DNA of 64,000 nt from positions 48,419,228 through 48,483,227 of the forward strand of contig CM055901.1 in NCBI GenBank assembly GCA_029582155.1. Reading direction: 5' to 3'. Position 1 is the first letter of the stretch. Every line of letters starts with the position of its first letter. Below are positions 1-12,200 of the stretch, in pieces. Below the pieces are notes generated by a model, which worked only from the letters and a program-made list of their open reading frames with translations, did not search any database and was not told where the DNA came from. The DNA comes from Panopea generosa (Eukaryota > Mollusca > Bivalvia > Adapedonta > Hiatellidae). The position numbers and the translations under genes were made by a program.

Positions 1-480
1 ATTGTTAGGTGAAGGAGGTTAAGATTTGTAAAAATGACTGGGTTCCTATGTCTTAAGGGGTCAGGAGGGGCCCCAAAAGGGTACAAATTGGGAATTAGTA
101 AAATTGTTTTCTTAAGAACCAGTATGTCAGATTTGTACATATTTGATATAAATTATCCCTAAGTGTAGGGGTTTGATTGCAGATAAGAATTTAGGGGCTA
201 AAATATATAGGGGCCCTGTAAGGGGACTTAGAATTTTACATAGGGATACTGTGGAAAAACAGAAAATTCTCTTTTTTTTTTCATTTATTCTGAAACCACT
301 AGGCCAATTAAATTGAAACTTCACATGGATGTTTCTATTGCATAGGAAACTATACAAAAGATTTATTTTTTCTATCTAAAATTCAAGATGGCCGATGTTT
401 CTATTGCATAGTAGAATTTCAAAAAGTGCTATGGCCACTATGAGTCAGTAGAGCGTCCTCAGGCCCTCTTGGGCCTCTTG
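1..480 (+). mobile_element. 3' part of hairpin-ended tandem-core element, family A
   Basis: This is the right-hand end of the same repeat family that is nearly complete at 28139-29850. The shared text includes the GGTGAAGGAGGTT start, the TAGGGGTTTGATTGCAGA block and the final CTCTTGTTT tail. The element ends in a perfect short hairpin at 461-476 (AGGCCCTCTTGGGCCT), a few bases before the tail. There is no coding capacity. The layout resembles non-autonomous Helentron or bivalve pearl-type elements; that class is an inference from the terminal hairpin and tail. The left part lies outside the window. Confidence 0.75.
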
Positions 481-1019
481 TTTTTGTCTCACCATGACGA
501 AGGAACGAAAGAGAGACTAAGGTGTTGCTTTTATATTTAGCTCCAAAGTTAAGTTTTGTTTTTACGCTATTTCTCAAAAAGTACAAGTGCTAGGACACTC
601 ATACTTGGATCATAGTTACAACTAACACCCTGCTTCACATTATATGCTGCAGATACTGAGTATGACCTACATTGCATGGTCCATTGACTTTGTTTGATGC
701 TGAATTTTGCATTTACCTCCAACGTTAAGTTTTTGTTTTTACACTATTTCTCAACAAGTACAAGTGCTAGGACACTCATACTTGGATCATAGTTACAACT
801 TACACCCTGCATCACATTATATACTGCAGATGCTGAGTATGACCTACATTGCATGGTCCATTGACTTTGTTTGATGCTGAATTTTGCATTTATCTCTAAT
901 GTTAAGTTTTCATTTTTACCCTATTTCTCAATAAGTACTAGTGCTAGGGCACTCATACTTGGATCATAGTTACAACTTTCACCCTGCATTACATAATATA
1001 ATGCAGATGCTGAGTACTT
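481..1019 (+). mobile_element. Tandem-core element, family C (5' part)
   Basis: Directly after the tail of family A comes a possible 5' fold-back, GTCTCACCATGAC to GAGAGAC at about 487-517. Then follow about 2.6 copies of a ~180-bp unit (for example TACAAGTGCTAGGACACTC near 582, 760 and 936). The array stops where family B begins at about 1020, so no 3' hairpin of this family is present. It is non-coding. Confidence 0.6.
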
Positions 1020-2530
1020 TTTTTAGCTCACCTGAGCCAAAGGCTTACAGGTAAGCTTTTGTGATCGCCTGGTGTCCGTCATCTGTCGTCCATCGGGTGA
1101 CTCTCTACCAAGTTTGTTCAAGCCAGCTTGATTCATCAAAAAACATGGCCGCCAGGTAAAAACTTAAAAAATCATTTTGTCAGAAACTACAGGCTTGATT
1201 TTAAAATAATTTCACAGAAATGTTCCTTGGGTGACCCTTTACCAAGTTTGTTCAAGCCACCTTGAATGGTCAAAAAACATGGCGGCCAAGGGGTGGGGTT
1301 AGTTTTCTATATAAGCTATAGTAAAAACTTAAAAAATCTTCTTGTCAGAAACTACTGGCTTGATTTTAAAATGATTTCACAGAAATGTTCCTTGGGTGAC
1401 CCTCTACCAAGTTTGTTCAAGCCATGTTGATTCGTCAAAAAACATGGCGGCCAGGAGGTGGGGTTAGTTTACTATATAAGCTATAGTAAAAACTTAAAAA
1501 ATCTTCTTGGCAGAAACTACTCATGGCTTGATTTTAAAATAATTTCACAGAAATGTTCCTTGGGTGACCCTCTACCAAGTTTGTTCAAGCCATGTTGATT
1601 CGTCAATAAACATGGCAGCCAGAGGTCGGGGCAAGTTTGATTAGTAAAAAACTTAAAAAATCTTCTTGTCAGAAACTACTGGCTCGATTTTAAAATGATT
1701 TCGCAGAAATGTTCCTTGGGTGATCCTTGATCAAGTTTGTTTAAGCCACTTTGATTGGTAAAAAAACATGGCGGCCAGGGCGTGGGGTTAGTTTACTATA
1801 TAAGCTATAGTAAAAACTTAAAAAATCTTCTTGTCAGAAACTACTGGCTCGATTTTAAAATAATTTCACAGAAATGTTCCTTGGGTGACCCTCTACCAAG
1901 TTTGTTCAAGCCATCTTGATTCGTCAATAAACATAGCAGCCAGAGGGCGGGGCAAGTTTGGTTAGTAAAAAACTTAAAAAATCTTCTTGTCAGAAACTAC
2001 TGGCTCGATTTTAAAATAATTTCACAGAAATGTTCCTTGGGTGATCCTCGGTCAAGTTTGTTTAAGCCACCTTGATTGGTAAAAAAACATGGCGGCCAAG
2101 GCGTGGGATTAGTTTACTATATAAGCTATAGTAAAAACTTAAAAAATCTTCTTGTCATAAACTACTGGCTCGATTTTAAAATAATTTTACAAAAATGATC
2201 CTTGGGTGACCCTCTACCAAGTTTGTTCAAGCCATCTTGATTCGTCAAAAAACATTGCCGCCAGGGGATGGGGCAAGTATAATTAGTAAAAACTTAAAAA
2301 ATCTTCTTGTCAGAAACAACTGGCTCAATTTTAAAATAATTCCACAGAAATGTTCCTTGGAGGATACCTCTAAGCATCTGTTACATCTTCAAAACAAATC
2401 AAAATTCTAACTACTTGCCCATCTCGTTTTTCTGGAATTTCGAGTGTTCATGTATTATATAATCTACTTAAGTTGGGTGACTCAAGGTGAGTCAGGTGAG
2501 CGATATAGGGCCATCTTGGCCCTTTTGTTT
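1020..2530 (+). mobile_element. Hairpin-ended tandem-core element, family B, copy 1
   Basis: It begins TTTTTAGCTCACCTGAGCC with an imperfect palindrome at 1026-1056 (GCTCACCTG to CAGGTAAGC). The core is about seven copies of a ~165-bp unit containing CTTCTTGTCAGAAACTACTGG and ACATGGCGGCCAGG. It ends GTGAGCGATATA followed by the hairpin GGGCCATCTTGGCCC at 2508-2522 and the tail TTTTGTTT. A second copy is at 40373-41410. It has no ORF, so it would be non-autonomous. Confidence 0.8.
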
Positions 2531-2639
2531 TTTAATTTATTTAAAAAAATTTTTATTCTTTTTTTCTTTTTTATTTTTTTTTAAATATATTTTACCGGTA
2601 CTTAGAAATACTAATAACTAGTTAAAGTTTTGTTTTTTT

Positions 2640-3030
2640 AAAATATGTTTTACTTAGAAATACTGGTTAAAGTTTTTATGTGCAACTACCATCAAGTTCA
2701 TATCTCAAAAATCACTTAATGTATTTGATCGAAACTTCACACAATACTTCCTACAATATTTCTTAGTCATTAACGACATTGCGTCTCATTATCATTCGTC
2801 TCTCACCACTGATTCAAGTGGGAAAGTTATCAGTTACTTGCGGAGACGGGGTATGCTCGAGTACTGGTTAATCCTAGGAAACAGTGGTTAGGTTAACTGA
2901 TCGTCTGTTAGCCCTCGATGGCATAAAAATGATGCTAAATATTCAATCAATCAATCAATAGTCATTAACCTACTACATTAACCAAGTTAGATAACTCTTG
3001 CATGAATTTAATGCAAATTCTTGTGTCATA
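2640..3030 (+). repeat. Family D repeat unit split by a SINE
   Basis: One degenerate unit of the ~180-bp repeat that is arrayed at 7840-8995 (GGTTAAAGTTTT, ACCATCAAG, GATAACTCTTGCATGAAT). It is interrupted at 2775-2958 by a SINE remnant and resumes afterwards, so the repeat was here before the SINE. No terminal hairpin was seen on this copy. Confidence 0.6.
2775..2958 (+). mobile_element. 5'-truncated SINE (family S1) with target duplication
   Basis: Only the 3' portion is present, ending GGCATAAAAATGATGCTAAA and a short (TCAA)n tail. It is flanked by the perfect 11-bp direct repeat TAGTCATTAAC at 2764-2774 and 2959-2969, the mark of reverse-transcription-mediated insertion. The fuller copy at 6399-6822 carries the tRNA-like head that is missing here. 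The same 3' end recurs at 22985-23065 and 53345-53407. Confidence 0.75.
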
Positions 3031-4357
3031 CTTTTGCAAATTGTGGCTGTTACTAAATTAATCAAATCAAATAACTATTGTAAATAACCACTCTTTAATA
3101 TATTATGGAAGTTGTTATGTCATTTCTCTGTTACCACTGGATTAAAACAATAATTTTTGAGCTTTACAGATACATGCGGCCATTTTTGTAATAGTATTTT
3201 AATTTTTTTCTCTCCCATGTGTGTATTAACAGTCAAAGCGGACATGGCGAGACATACCATTCTGCGGAATTCTTGTTGTCTATTGTTATGCAATTTCTTT
3301 CAATAAACCAGTTTGTTATAGAACTTTTGGGTATCCTCAAACATTGTAGTAACAAGTAGGTTGGTATAAATTAGATGTCAGCTGTTACATAAGTGCCAAC
3401 AATTATAACCATCACCTTATCAGCAGAAAAGTAGACAGCTGGTAGCCATGTGTTACATGCATGTTGATTAGTTCTCTAACGTTAAAGTAATTGCTATCTT
3501 TAGAAACCTTCATCAACAACCACACAGTCAATACCGGTTGTCGCGATGACGATAAGCGTCAGATCAAACATATGTAACTAGAAAATATTGATGCAAAGCA
3601 TCAAAGTCAACAAGAATATATTGCATACGATTGTATGTCTGAAAAAAAGGCTTTAGGCCACTGGCTAGATTGTACTTGCCTTGTAAAACGAACAACACCA
3701 AAGCAACATTTACGGCATAAAAAATTCCGGTACTTGATTAATATACAGATCGATGCCATTATGTTTCTGTTCCAGTTTTATTCAAGTATTCCAATACTCG
3801 GTAATGAGACCTATCATTATTGCTTTCCCAGTTTAAAACAATAAGCAAACTATTGTAACAAACCATATGTTTTTGAAAACCATACAAACAATATATTCTT
3901 CATTCGTTCAAAAACTTACTGCTCCCTATTTTACATCTCTCCAGTGACTACTTTCCAAATACACAGCAAATAGAGTCGCCTGGCTGACTAATAATATTTA
4001 CAACAATTGTTGCTTCGTTCAGTAGAAATTGCTTTGTAAATAATGTTGTCTAGTTGTAATTGCTTCATAAATAAAATTGTTAAATAGATTATAATGCTTT
4101 GTAAATCATGTTTTAAGGTATTCTGTCCATAATGAATTCTGAAAAACATTGGGTAACTACGGATAAGTCCCTAATTTGGGAATTCCCCTAATTTTTTAGT
4201 ATTGATCATCTGGCATACTTGCTTTTCTTAGGAAAAAGCAATTGTTGAAGATAATTTATGCTGTTTATTTTCTACACATGAATTACCAAAATATTGTCAT
4301 TTGTGATTTTCGTGACATTTCATGAATAAATCCCTTAAAACACAATGTTTGTATGAA
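3031..4357. other. AT-rich stretch with nothing recognised
   Basis: No convincing coding exon, RNA gene or structured repeat was seen. A 69-residue open frame at 3635-3844 has no familiar motif and looks like chance. I searched here for the missing first exon of the transporter, which should encode a glycine-rich run leading into FGYD-type text before helix 1, and did not find it. Confidence 0.5.
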
Positions 4358-4621
4358 TTAACCCTTTACTCCATGGATACGCGTTTTCCCACACCAATCA
4401 CAGAAGGCCTTTAAAAACAGTGCAGGAAGACTTCAGATTGCTCTTAATGAGCAATCTGAACACTTCCTGCACTGTTTTCCACTCTGTCAGTTAATATAAA
4501 CATAACTCACCCAATAATTCAAAAGCCTTCTACATTAGAGGTGTCCAAAGGCATCTTTATAAGGTGTCCAAAGGTGTCTATATAAGGTGTCCAAAGGCGT
4601 CTATATGAAGTAAAGGTTTAA
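4358..4621. mobile_element. piggyBac-type MITE, copy 1
   Basis: A TTAA site followed by CCCTTTACTCCAT at the left, with the inverted partner ATGAAGTAAAGG then TTTAA at the right. Inside is a long near-perfect hairpin around 4420-4486, with AACAGTGCAGGAAG facing CTTCCTGCACTGTT. Near the right end are three short direct repeats of AAGGTGTCCAAAGG. TTAA duplications and CCC-starting inverted ends are typical of piggyBac elements. The second copy at 27425-27665 has both TTAA sites intact. Confidence 0.75.
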
Positions 4622-6151
4622 GTGATCATTGCTATGTCGGTGGTCATATTTTCAAAGAATAAAGATTGTGGGATAATGCCGATTGATTGTTTTTGATAAC
4701 CTTAATCTGTGTTATAATGTAGAATATTCATGTTAGACAGCTCAATGTGGTCGGAGAAAAGTTGACTTTCCAGATTCCAGTCTTACTACTTGTAAGTGTT
4801 GCTGTTCGTCCCTTTCCATTGACATTTAAGTTGTGTTTGGGAAATTAAAAAGGGGCTCGGTGTTTATTTGTATGTAAATTGACAAAATACTGACAAATGT
4901 CAGACATACATTGGCAGATGTAAACCCAAAACTTGTTTTTGTTCTTTTCAGAAGAAAGTCTAGATAATTGATGTAGTAAGAAATGGTCTGCTGTATCTAG
5001 TATTTGATACCAAACTAACTAATTGTAAAATGAAACCCTTTGAAAATGACAAAATTGGCAAAAGCTGAAATGGGGTAGGAGTACAAAGGCCAGCAGAGCT
5101 TATGTCATGGTAAATTGTCTGTTTTCCTTTGACGTCCGTCTGTTAACCTTTTTCTTGTAGATGCAATAGCACCTTCATTTTTCATTGAATCTAACCTTGA
5201 ACCAGTTTGATTATATTACAACTGTGTATGACCTTTACTCATTTGTTTCTATTCAGTTTCCATAATTGGGTTGACATTTGTATTTTGAATTGAGCTATAT
5301 AAATTAGGCCCAGGCAAACTAGTGCTTGTATTTACCTGTCTCTGAGTATTTGCAGTGAGATGTATGCATTTTTTTTAACAATAGTTCATGTTAGTATAAA
5401 GTTATAATTTTTTTTAAAAATGGAAAGTAGATTACTCATAAATTATCAGAAAAATATTGCTTTGTTGAATTTGTAGTAGTGTTTAAAAAATGACAGATAA
5501 GTGTTTACAAATTCTGTTTTTGTATGCATCTTGTATCTTTATATTAGTTACATCTCTTTGAGAGATAAAAAATACTTACAAATGAGCAGAAATATTCTTT
5601 TCTGGTAATTCCCTTTTTCTTTTCTTTTTTTTTTAATGGAATTTAATGCAACTTGCAACATATATATCAGGAAGGATGTGTAAGGCACCAAGTTTGAATG
5701 GAGGAGGAAAACCTCTGAATGGATCCATGAATAGCCACCATCCATCAGTAAGTAATTTGCAAACTTCCTCACAAAGTTTTTGGACAGAGTGAGGCTTGAA
5801 CCCACCACCTCGGAGTTGGGAGGTAAGTGGTCATATGGTGAACTCACCATGGACAACTTGGCCATGGTGGACCCAAAGTACAATACTAGGCTCTAGTGCT
5901 AATGTAACATAAATATCAATAAAAGAAGTGTTACACTTGCGTTCTGTTACTTAAGTATTGAATAGACGGAGTCTGTATTTAAGGATGAAAACTATTTTTT
6001 AACTCACCTGAGCAAAAGTTTTATGTCCATCAATTTTTTAGCAGAGTTGTGACAATATTTAATTGTAAATCTTATTTATTACAGGATGGAGTTTTGCCGA
6101 CTGAGAATGTTACTGGTAGGAGTATTACAATTAATCTATTCTATATTGCAG
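4622..6151. other. Upstream or intronic DNA before the first visible transporter exon
   Basis: AT-rich, with one diverged SINE on the - strand (5650-5880) and otherwise nothing recognised. It is probably part of an intron, because the exon at 6152 begins inside a codon and has a good acceptor (TTCTATATTGCAG). Confidence 0.5.
5650..5880 (-). mobile_element. Diverged tRNA-derived SINE, family S2
   Basis: Read on the - strand it has a promoter A-box-like stretch (CATGGCCAAGTTGTCCATGG) and a B-box-like GGTGGGTTCAAGCC. It then carries the AAAAACTTTGTGAGGAAG body shared with the copy at 9576-9830. It is more diverged than the other copies. Confidence 0.55.
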
Positions 6152-6268
6152 GTATTATCTCTGGTGCCATTCTACAGCTGAGGGATGTGTTCTGCCTGTC
6201 ATGTCTGGACCAGGAACTGGTCATCAGTGCCATGTTGATAGGGGCAATTGTGGGCTCACTTGTAGGGG
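6152..6268 (+). CDS. SLC2A10: Transporter exon 1 (visible): end of helix 1 and helix 2
   Basis: The acceptor is TTCTATATTGCAG and the donor GTAAGT. The exon starts with the last two bases of a Gly codon and ends with one base (G) completed by the next exon. It encodes [12 protein letters not shown], a short outer loop with two cysteines (CLSCLDQE), then helix 2 ending GSLVGG. GIISGA following a Gly at a phase-1 intron is the conserved helix 1 text of SLC2A10/12, so 30 or so N-terminal residues must lie in an unseen upstream exon. Confidence 0.93.
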
Positions 6269-9200
6269 GTAAGTACAGATCTGATCTCAAACTCAGTACA
6301 GCCATGTACCATAGGGAGGGTCACTGGAAGGGTTAGGTTTAGTTGTTAATTGTCAGAGAAATTGATATGAAATCAGAAGTATTATTACAGTTAAAAGAGA
6401 TCGCAGCGGTGGTTTAGGGGTAGAGCATCTGCCTCGCATGTGGAAGGTTGTTGGATGCTGGCCGGGTCATACCAAAGACTTTAAAAATGGTACTAAAAGC
6501 TTCCTTGCTTGGCACTCAGCATTTAGAGGATAGTTCTAGGTCTGGTTGGCCCGATGTCAGTATAATGTGATTGGGTGGGGTATTATGCCATGCGTCTGTG
6601 TCACAGTCTCCATGATGATTGATATACAACATTGTGTCTCATTGTCATTAATCTCTCGCTGCTGATTCAAGTGGGAAAGTAATCATTTATTTGCCGAGAT
6701 GGGTGTACTCAAGAATTGGTTGACCTTCCAGGAACCCATGTAAGATTAGTTAGGTTAATTGAGATTATCTGTTAGCACTCAATGGCATAAACAATGCTAA
6801 TCATTCAAATAAACAAAAGACAAATCTTTACCAATAAAGTTGATACCATATTATAACCTGTAATGTGTTGAACATTGTTTAATCGTTTATGAAACAATAA
6901 CGTTATGGTTACAAGTGCACTATTAAACCAAAGATAAAAATGTCGTGTATCTAAAACCAGTGGCATGTTTATAGTAGTATTACTGTTACTTTTCATATTG
7001 CAGGATTCTTGATTGACCATTTTGGACGCCGATTGACCATTGTTGCCAATGCAGCAGTTTTCGTAGTTGGTGCTCTTATCCTGGGTTTCTCCCCAAACTT
7101 TGCAGTGCTGGTAGGTTTTTAGCTTCATCATTTTAAGTCCAATAAATGCTTCTATATTTCCTGATTAACCCCTGGATACTAATCAGGTATCACTTTTCTG
7201 TATTTTATGACCCATGAATTGCTGACTACGCAATTTGTCTGTATACCTAAGTTGAATATTAAAAAAACATGCAATATCAACATCTGGACAGCTTGTTTAT
7301 TATCACTACTGTTTGTCCATTATCCCGGCTATTGGTAAAATATGTTATGTGCTAGAACCAACACTTGATGTATCTCTGATTACATTGACAGCTTGAAAAA
7401 TACATGTGATAGGGTTTCTCTGTAAGCGACCCATCTTGTCTAGCTTTGTGTTATATTGCCATCTCTATGAAACAATTGTCAGAATAATGGGCAGGTTTGA
7501 AGAAGGTTCATTTCAGTGTTATTTCTATACAGAAGTTATGCACTTGGTGCAACAAACATTAAACAAATTGTTCATTGATCAGTTCACATGTCATAAATGG
7601 ATATGACTGATAAAATATACTAATGCAATACCTTACAATGTATGTATAGACTGCACACGGGTTGGTTCATGTCTGCTAATCGTTTCCAGATGGTATAATT
7701 CAAATTGATGTATCAGCAAAACAAAAGTTAATTGCACACAGATATTTAAATTTGATAAATGTAATACTGTATACTGTGATGAAATATGTTTAATCTGTGT
7801 GATATTATGTTATAAAATTGACTTAAAGCCCCAAAAACTTTTCAGTGTGCTAAAATTACATCAAGTTTTGGTTGTAAATACCATCAAGTCCATATCTCAC
7901 TAACCACTAAATGTATTTGATTGATACGTCACACAATACTTCCTATTTATCTAACCTTCTACAATAACTAAGTTAGATAACTCTTAGTTAACTATAACAC
8001 AAAATTATCGCCCTTGTTTGACTTGGAAAATCTGGTTAAAGTTTTGGTTGCAAGTACCATAGGTCCATATCTCACTAACCACTTAATGTATTTGATTGAA
8101 ACTTCACACTTTGATTGAAACTTCACACAAGACTTTCCAGTCATCAAACCTACTACAATAACTAAGTTAGATAACTCTTAGATCACTACAACACAAAATT
8201 ATTGCCCTTGTTTGACTTGGAAAATCTGGTTTAAGTTTTGGTTGCAAGTACCATCAAGTCCATATCTCACCAACCACCTAATGTATTTGATTGAAACTTC
8301 ACACAAGACTTCCCATTCATCAAATGTTCTACAATAACTAAGTTTGATAACTCTTGCATGAATATAATGCAAAATTATTGCCCTATTTTTTGACTTGGAA
8401 AATCTGATTAAAGTTTTGCGTGCACATACCATCAAGTCTGTATCTCACCAACCACTCAATGTATTTGATTGAAACTTCACACAAGACTTCCTAGTCTTCG
8501 AATGTACTACAGTAATTAAGTTAGATAACTCTTGCCTAAATATAATGCAAATTATTACCCTTGTTTGACTTAGAAATTTGTGTAAGCATCACACCTTGGT
8601 TAAAGTTCTGCATGCAAGTCCCTATCTCAGTAACTATTACATGTATTAAGTTAAAACTTTACACAAGACTTCCCAGCCATCAAACTACAATAACTAGATA
8701 ACTCTTAGATAACTTTAACATAAAATTATGGCCCTACTTTGACTGAAATTTTGGTTAAAGTTGTGTGTGCAAGTACCAGCAAATCCATATCTCACCAGCC
8801 ACTCAATATATTTGATTGAAACTCAGCAGTCTTTGCATGTATAAGATTGAAACTTCATACACAGTATTGAGGTTATAAGTCGTACTCAGTTTAGTAAGTT
8901 GGATAACTCTTGTTTGCTTGGATTTGTCATCAGTCTCAATCAAATTTGTGAAAATATTTGAATAGTTGAACGTGCTGTCCCTCTGACAGCTCTTGTTTTG
9001 TTTACAATCTAGAGTGTATGAAATCACAAACTCTTTCCTAAAATTTAAAAAAAGAGTTATTTTTCAAATTGCAAAATTTGATATAACACATTTTTTTGAA
9101 AATATATCTTTGCCAATTAAATGTATTAACAATAATTTCGTAGTATGCAAAATTATAACAAAAACAATACAGTGTGACTTTGACATCTTAAAAATCATCC

Positions 9201-12200
9201 ATAGAATTATATATATATATATATAATAATATATATTAATATATCTTATACCCCAGAGCCATCTTGTGGGTTTTATATTGCAGTTGGGGCTTTAACTTAA
9301 ACTTTTGCTTTTATAAATTGCAGTAGCATATCATTCTGTAAATCATATTATTTGAGTGGTATATAAGATTGTTTTACTTTTGAAAATTAGTGCAGTGAAA
9401 CAAATTTTCCAGCAAAATAAATTATTTTAAATGGGGAAAATTATTGCAAATTTAGTGTTGTCAAAACAGCAAAATTTCGATATTTTGCAATAACTTCTGA
9501 TAGATGTAAAAGATTGTGGTAAAACATTGAGCATTTCTTTACTCAATAAAACTATTTGACACATAATATCAAGTAGGGTCCTCCGTGGCCAAGTGGTCTA
9601 AGGCGCCTTCTCAAGATCTCTTACCTCTCACCGCTAAGGTCGTAGGTTCGAGTCCTGCTCTGTCAAAAACTTTATATGTGAGAAAGTTTCCAGTTACTTG
9701 CGGAAGGTGGTTCTACTTAGTCTGACTCAGTCTGAGGACTTCATCCACCAGAAAAACTGGATATGCCATATATAACCTGAAATGTGTTGAAAATGGCATT
9801 TAACCCCATTCAAATTTTTTTTTAATAAATAAAGTTTTAACTGAAATTTCTGATTTTTTTTTTTATCAAAATGTTCATATACCAAAACTTATCATTAGAA
9901 TTTAACAAGCATTTTTTTTTTCAAAATGAAGTATTTTTATTTACCTAATGTGGTAAATTGACTGTTCAATTTATATTTCTTCTCCATAAATTGTACGTAA
10001 ATAAAATCCAAAATCCTTTGGCTGAAATATGCGCCCTTAACAATAATTCAAAAAGCAAAAATGCACCAAGTGTTGTGGCCAATGATAGAATAAAAAAAAC
10101 ATTTCTATTATAGGTTGTTGGACGTGTAATCCTAGGGTTTGCAGTATCCGTGTCTGCCACAGGGGAGTGTATCTACATATCGGAGATTGCACCAGCAGTA
10201 AGACTATATACGTATATATCAGGCCTTCTAAAATTGCCGGTTTTTCGGTTTTTGGACCGATTTCTGAAGTTCAAAACCGGTTTTCGTTTCAAAGTTTAAT
10301 AAAAAATCGGTCCAAATATTTTCAAAGTTCAATAAAAAATCGGTCCAGATATTTTCTATCGGTCATATAAAATCTCATAAATTGCTCTTATCATGCCATA
10401 CTGACCTGTGAAACACGCCTTGCGGCAATATCATTTGACCCAATAATCCGTTTCTTTTGTCACCTGCTGTGCGAAATCATGTCAGTTTCGACCAAACCAT
10501 TGACGGTATTAGGGGAGTTTATCGGAAGAATCTATCACTATGAAGCACGCCTCCGATGTGTGATCAGCGGCCCATAGCATTCTGTCGGTTCATCAAAAGA
10601 CTGTGTTTGCGTCCGTAATTTCTTTGATATACCGCTAACCAAAGCTGGGACGGTCGGACCGAATATTGTTTGCGTCATTAAAATATTTGATAAAACGTGC
10701 AGCGTTACTTGTTTGTTTCCTTTTTTTTTAAAAAAAATAATTTAATTATAAAATTGATGGCATTAATTAATGAAAGTGAACCCGGACCAATTTTGTTTTG
10801 ATTTGGGACAGGTTCGGAATGATTTATTTTGGTGGTTGAACCGTTACATTGGTTTCCACGGTGATTATTTCACGCAGCTTCCGGAACTTGCATCACTTCC
10901 GGTTCGATCGATCATTTTTAATATAATGGAAATTATTCAGTAACGCGGAAACATAATGTCAGTCATTAAAATGTACACATTGTGGTAAAGTATGTTATAA
11001 ATAATACACAAATAAACTTGAAATCGTTCCTTATTAATAAATAAACGCAGAAAATACATGATGCTGCTGACATGGTGGGTGGGGTATGCATACATGTAAA
11101 GGCATAATGTAAGGCAATTTAAGTGATTTTTTTTAAATAAGTGCGATTCTTACGGTAGTAAAAAACCTGGACCGATTTGCATTTTGGAATTTTAGAAGGC
11201 CTGGTAAAGATATCAGAGACAAACCACCAGTTACATAAAGTGACTATGCAAAACTTGTACTTTTTTTTGGCAAAAAGTGAAATGGTGTTTGATATCAGTT
11301 GAGATGATTATGATATGGAGCGATTCAATTTAATAAAAAAAAAACGTTGCACTTTTTGCAATAATACGTTTTGTTCATGCCCACTTGATATTATTGGTGG
11401 TTCATATCTATACAGAAATAGTGTTAGTCTTTCGTGAACAAAACACCTGTTTAAACAGTCTAGAACAGTGAATAAAATACTTTGGTCACCTGCGACTAGA
11501 ATAGGGAATTAATTTATGATGATCATCATCATCACTTTATTTATCGTTGTCACCAGTTTCCCATTTGGGCAACGCCTCAATAAGAGTATTAATAATTTTA
11601 AATTTTTGGAGGATGGTGCAGAGATGCAGAAGACCCTTTTGTAGCATCCCTGTTTTTCTTACATGCTGGTGTTAAGCACATTGGACCTTGCTTTTTGTTA
11701 AATTCTCATTCGAAAGACTGATAAGTATTTTTAGTTGGAGGACTGTGACCGCTGGGTTTGCAGTCCAAAGCCTAAACCACTGGACCACTAATCTGCTCAT
11801 AGATAATTTCGTTATTCTCAGATTGAAATTAACCAGACTGGTAAGAAAGGCAGATAACTCTATTTATCCCTTCAGTGCTGCGGGATACAATAGTTTTGTT
11901 ATTTCCTTAGATAGCTTATAATGACATTTTGAGGCTGTGATCTACCAACAGAATTCCCAGAAAGACTACATGAATACCTTTTTCATAAAAAACAAACAAA
12001 TTATTTCTCTTTCAGAATAGACGAGGCTTTTTGGTTTCACTAAATGAGTTGGGGATCACACTTGGACTTTTGTTGGCCTATCTCTGCAACTTCCTGTTCA
12101 TCAGCCAGTATAATGGATGGTAAGTTGAAATGTTTAGAGGGACAATCAAAAAGTAACTTATAACAAGATAAAGTGTTGAAATAATGTCAATTTTATCAAT

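Noticed and set aside
5261..5310. GLTFVF-like text as a candidate first transporter exon
   Set aside because: It lacks the GYD motif, a start codon in frame and a donor at the right phase.
9576..9665. tRNA gene (Ser/Leu-like)
   Set aside because: The promoter boxes are good, but the acceptor stem does not pair and the same head recurs with a common body in five places, so it is a SINE.
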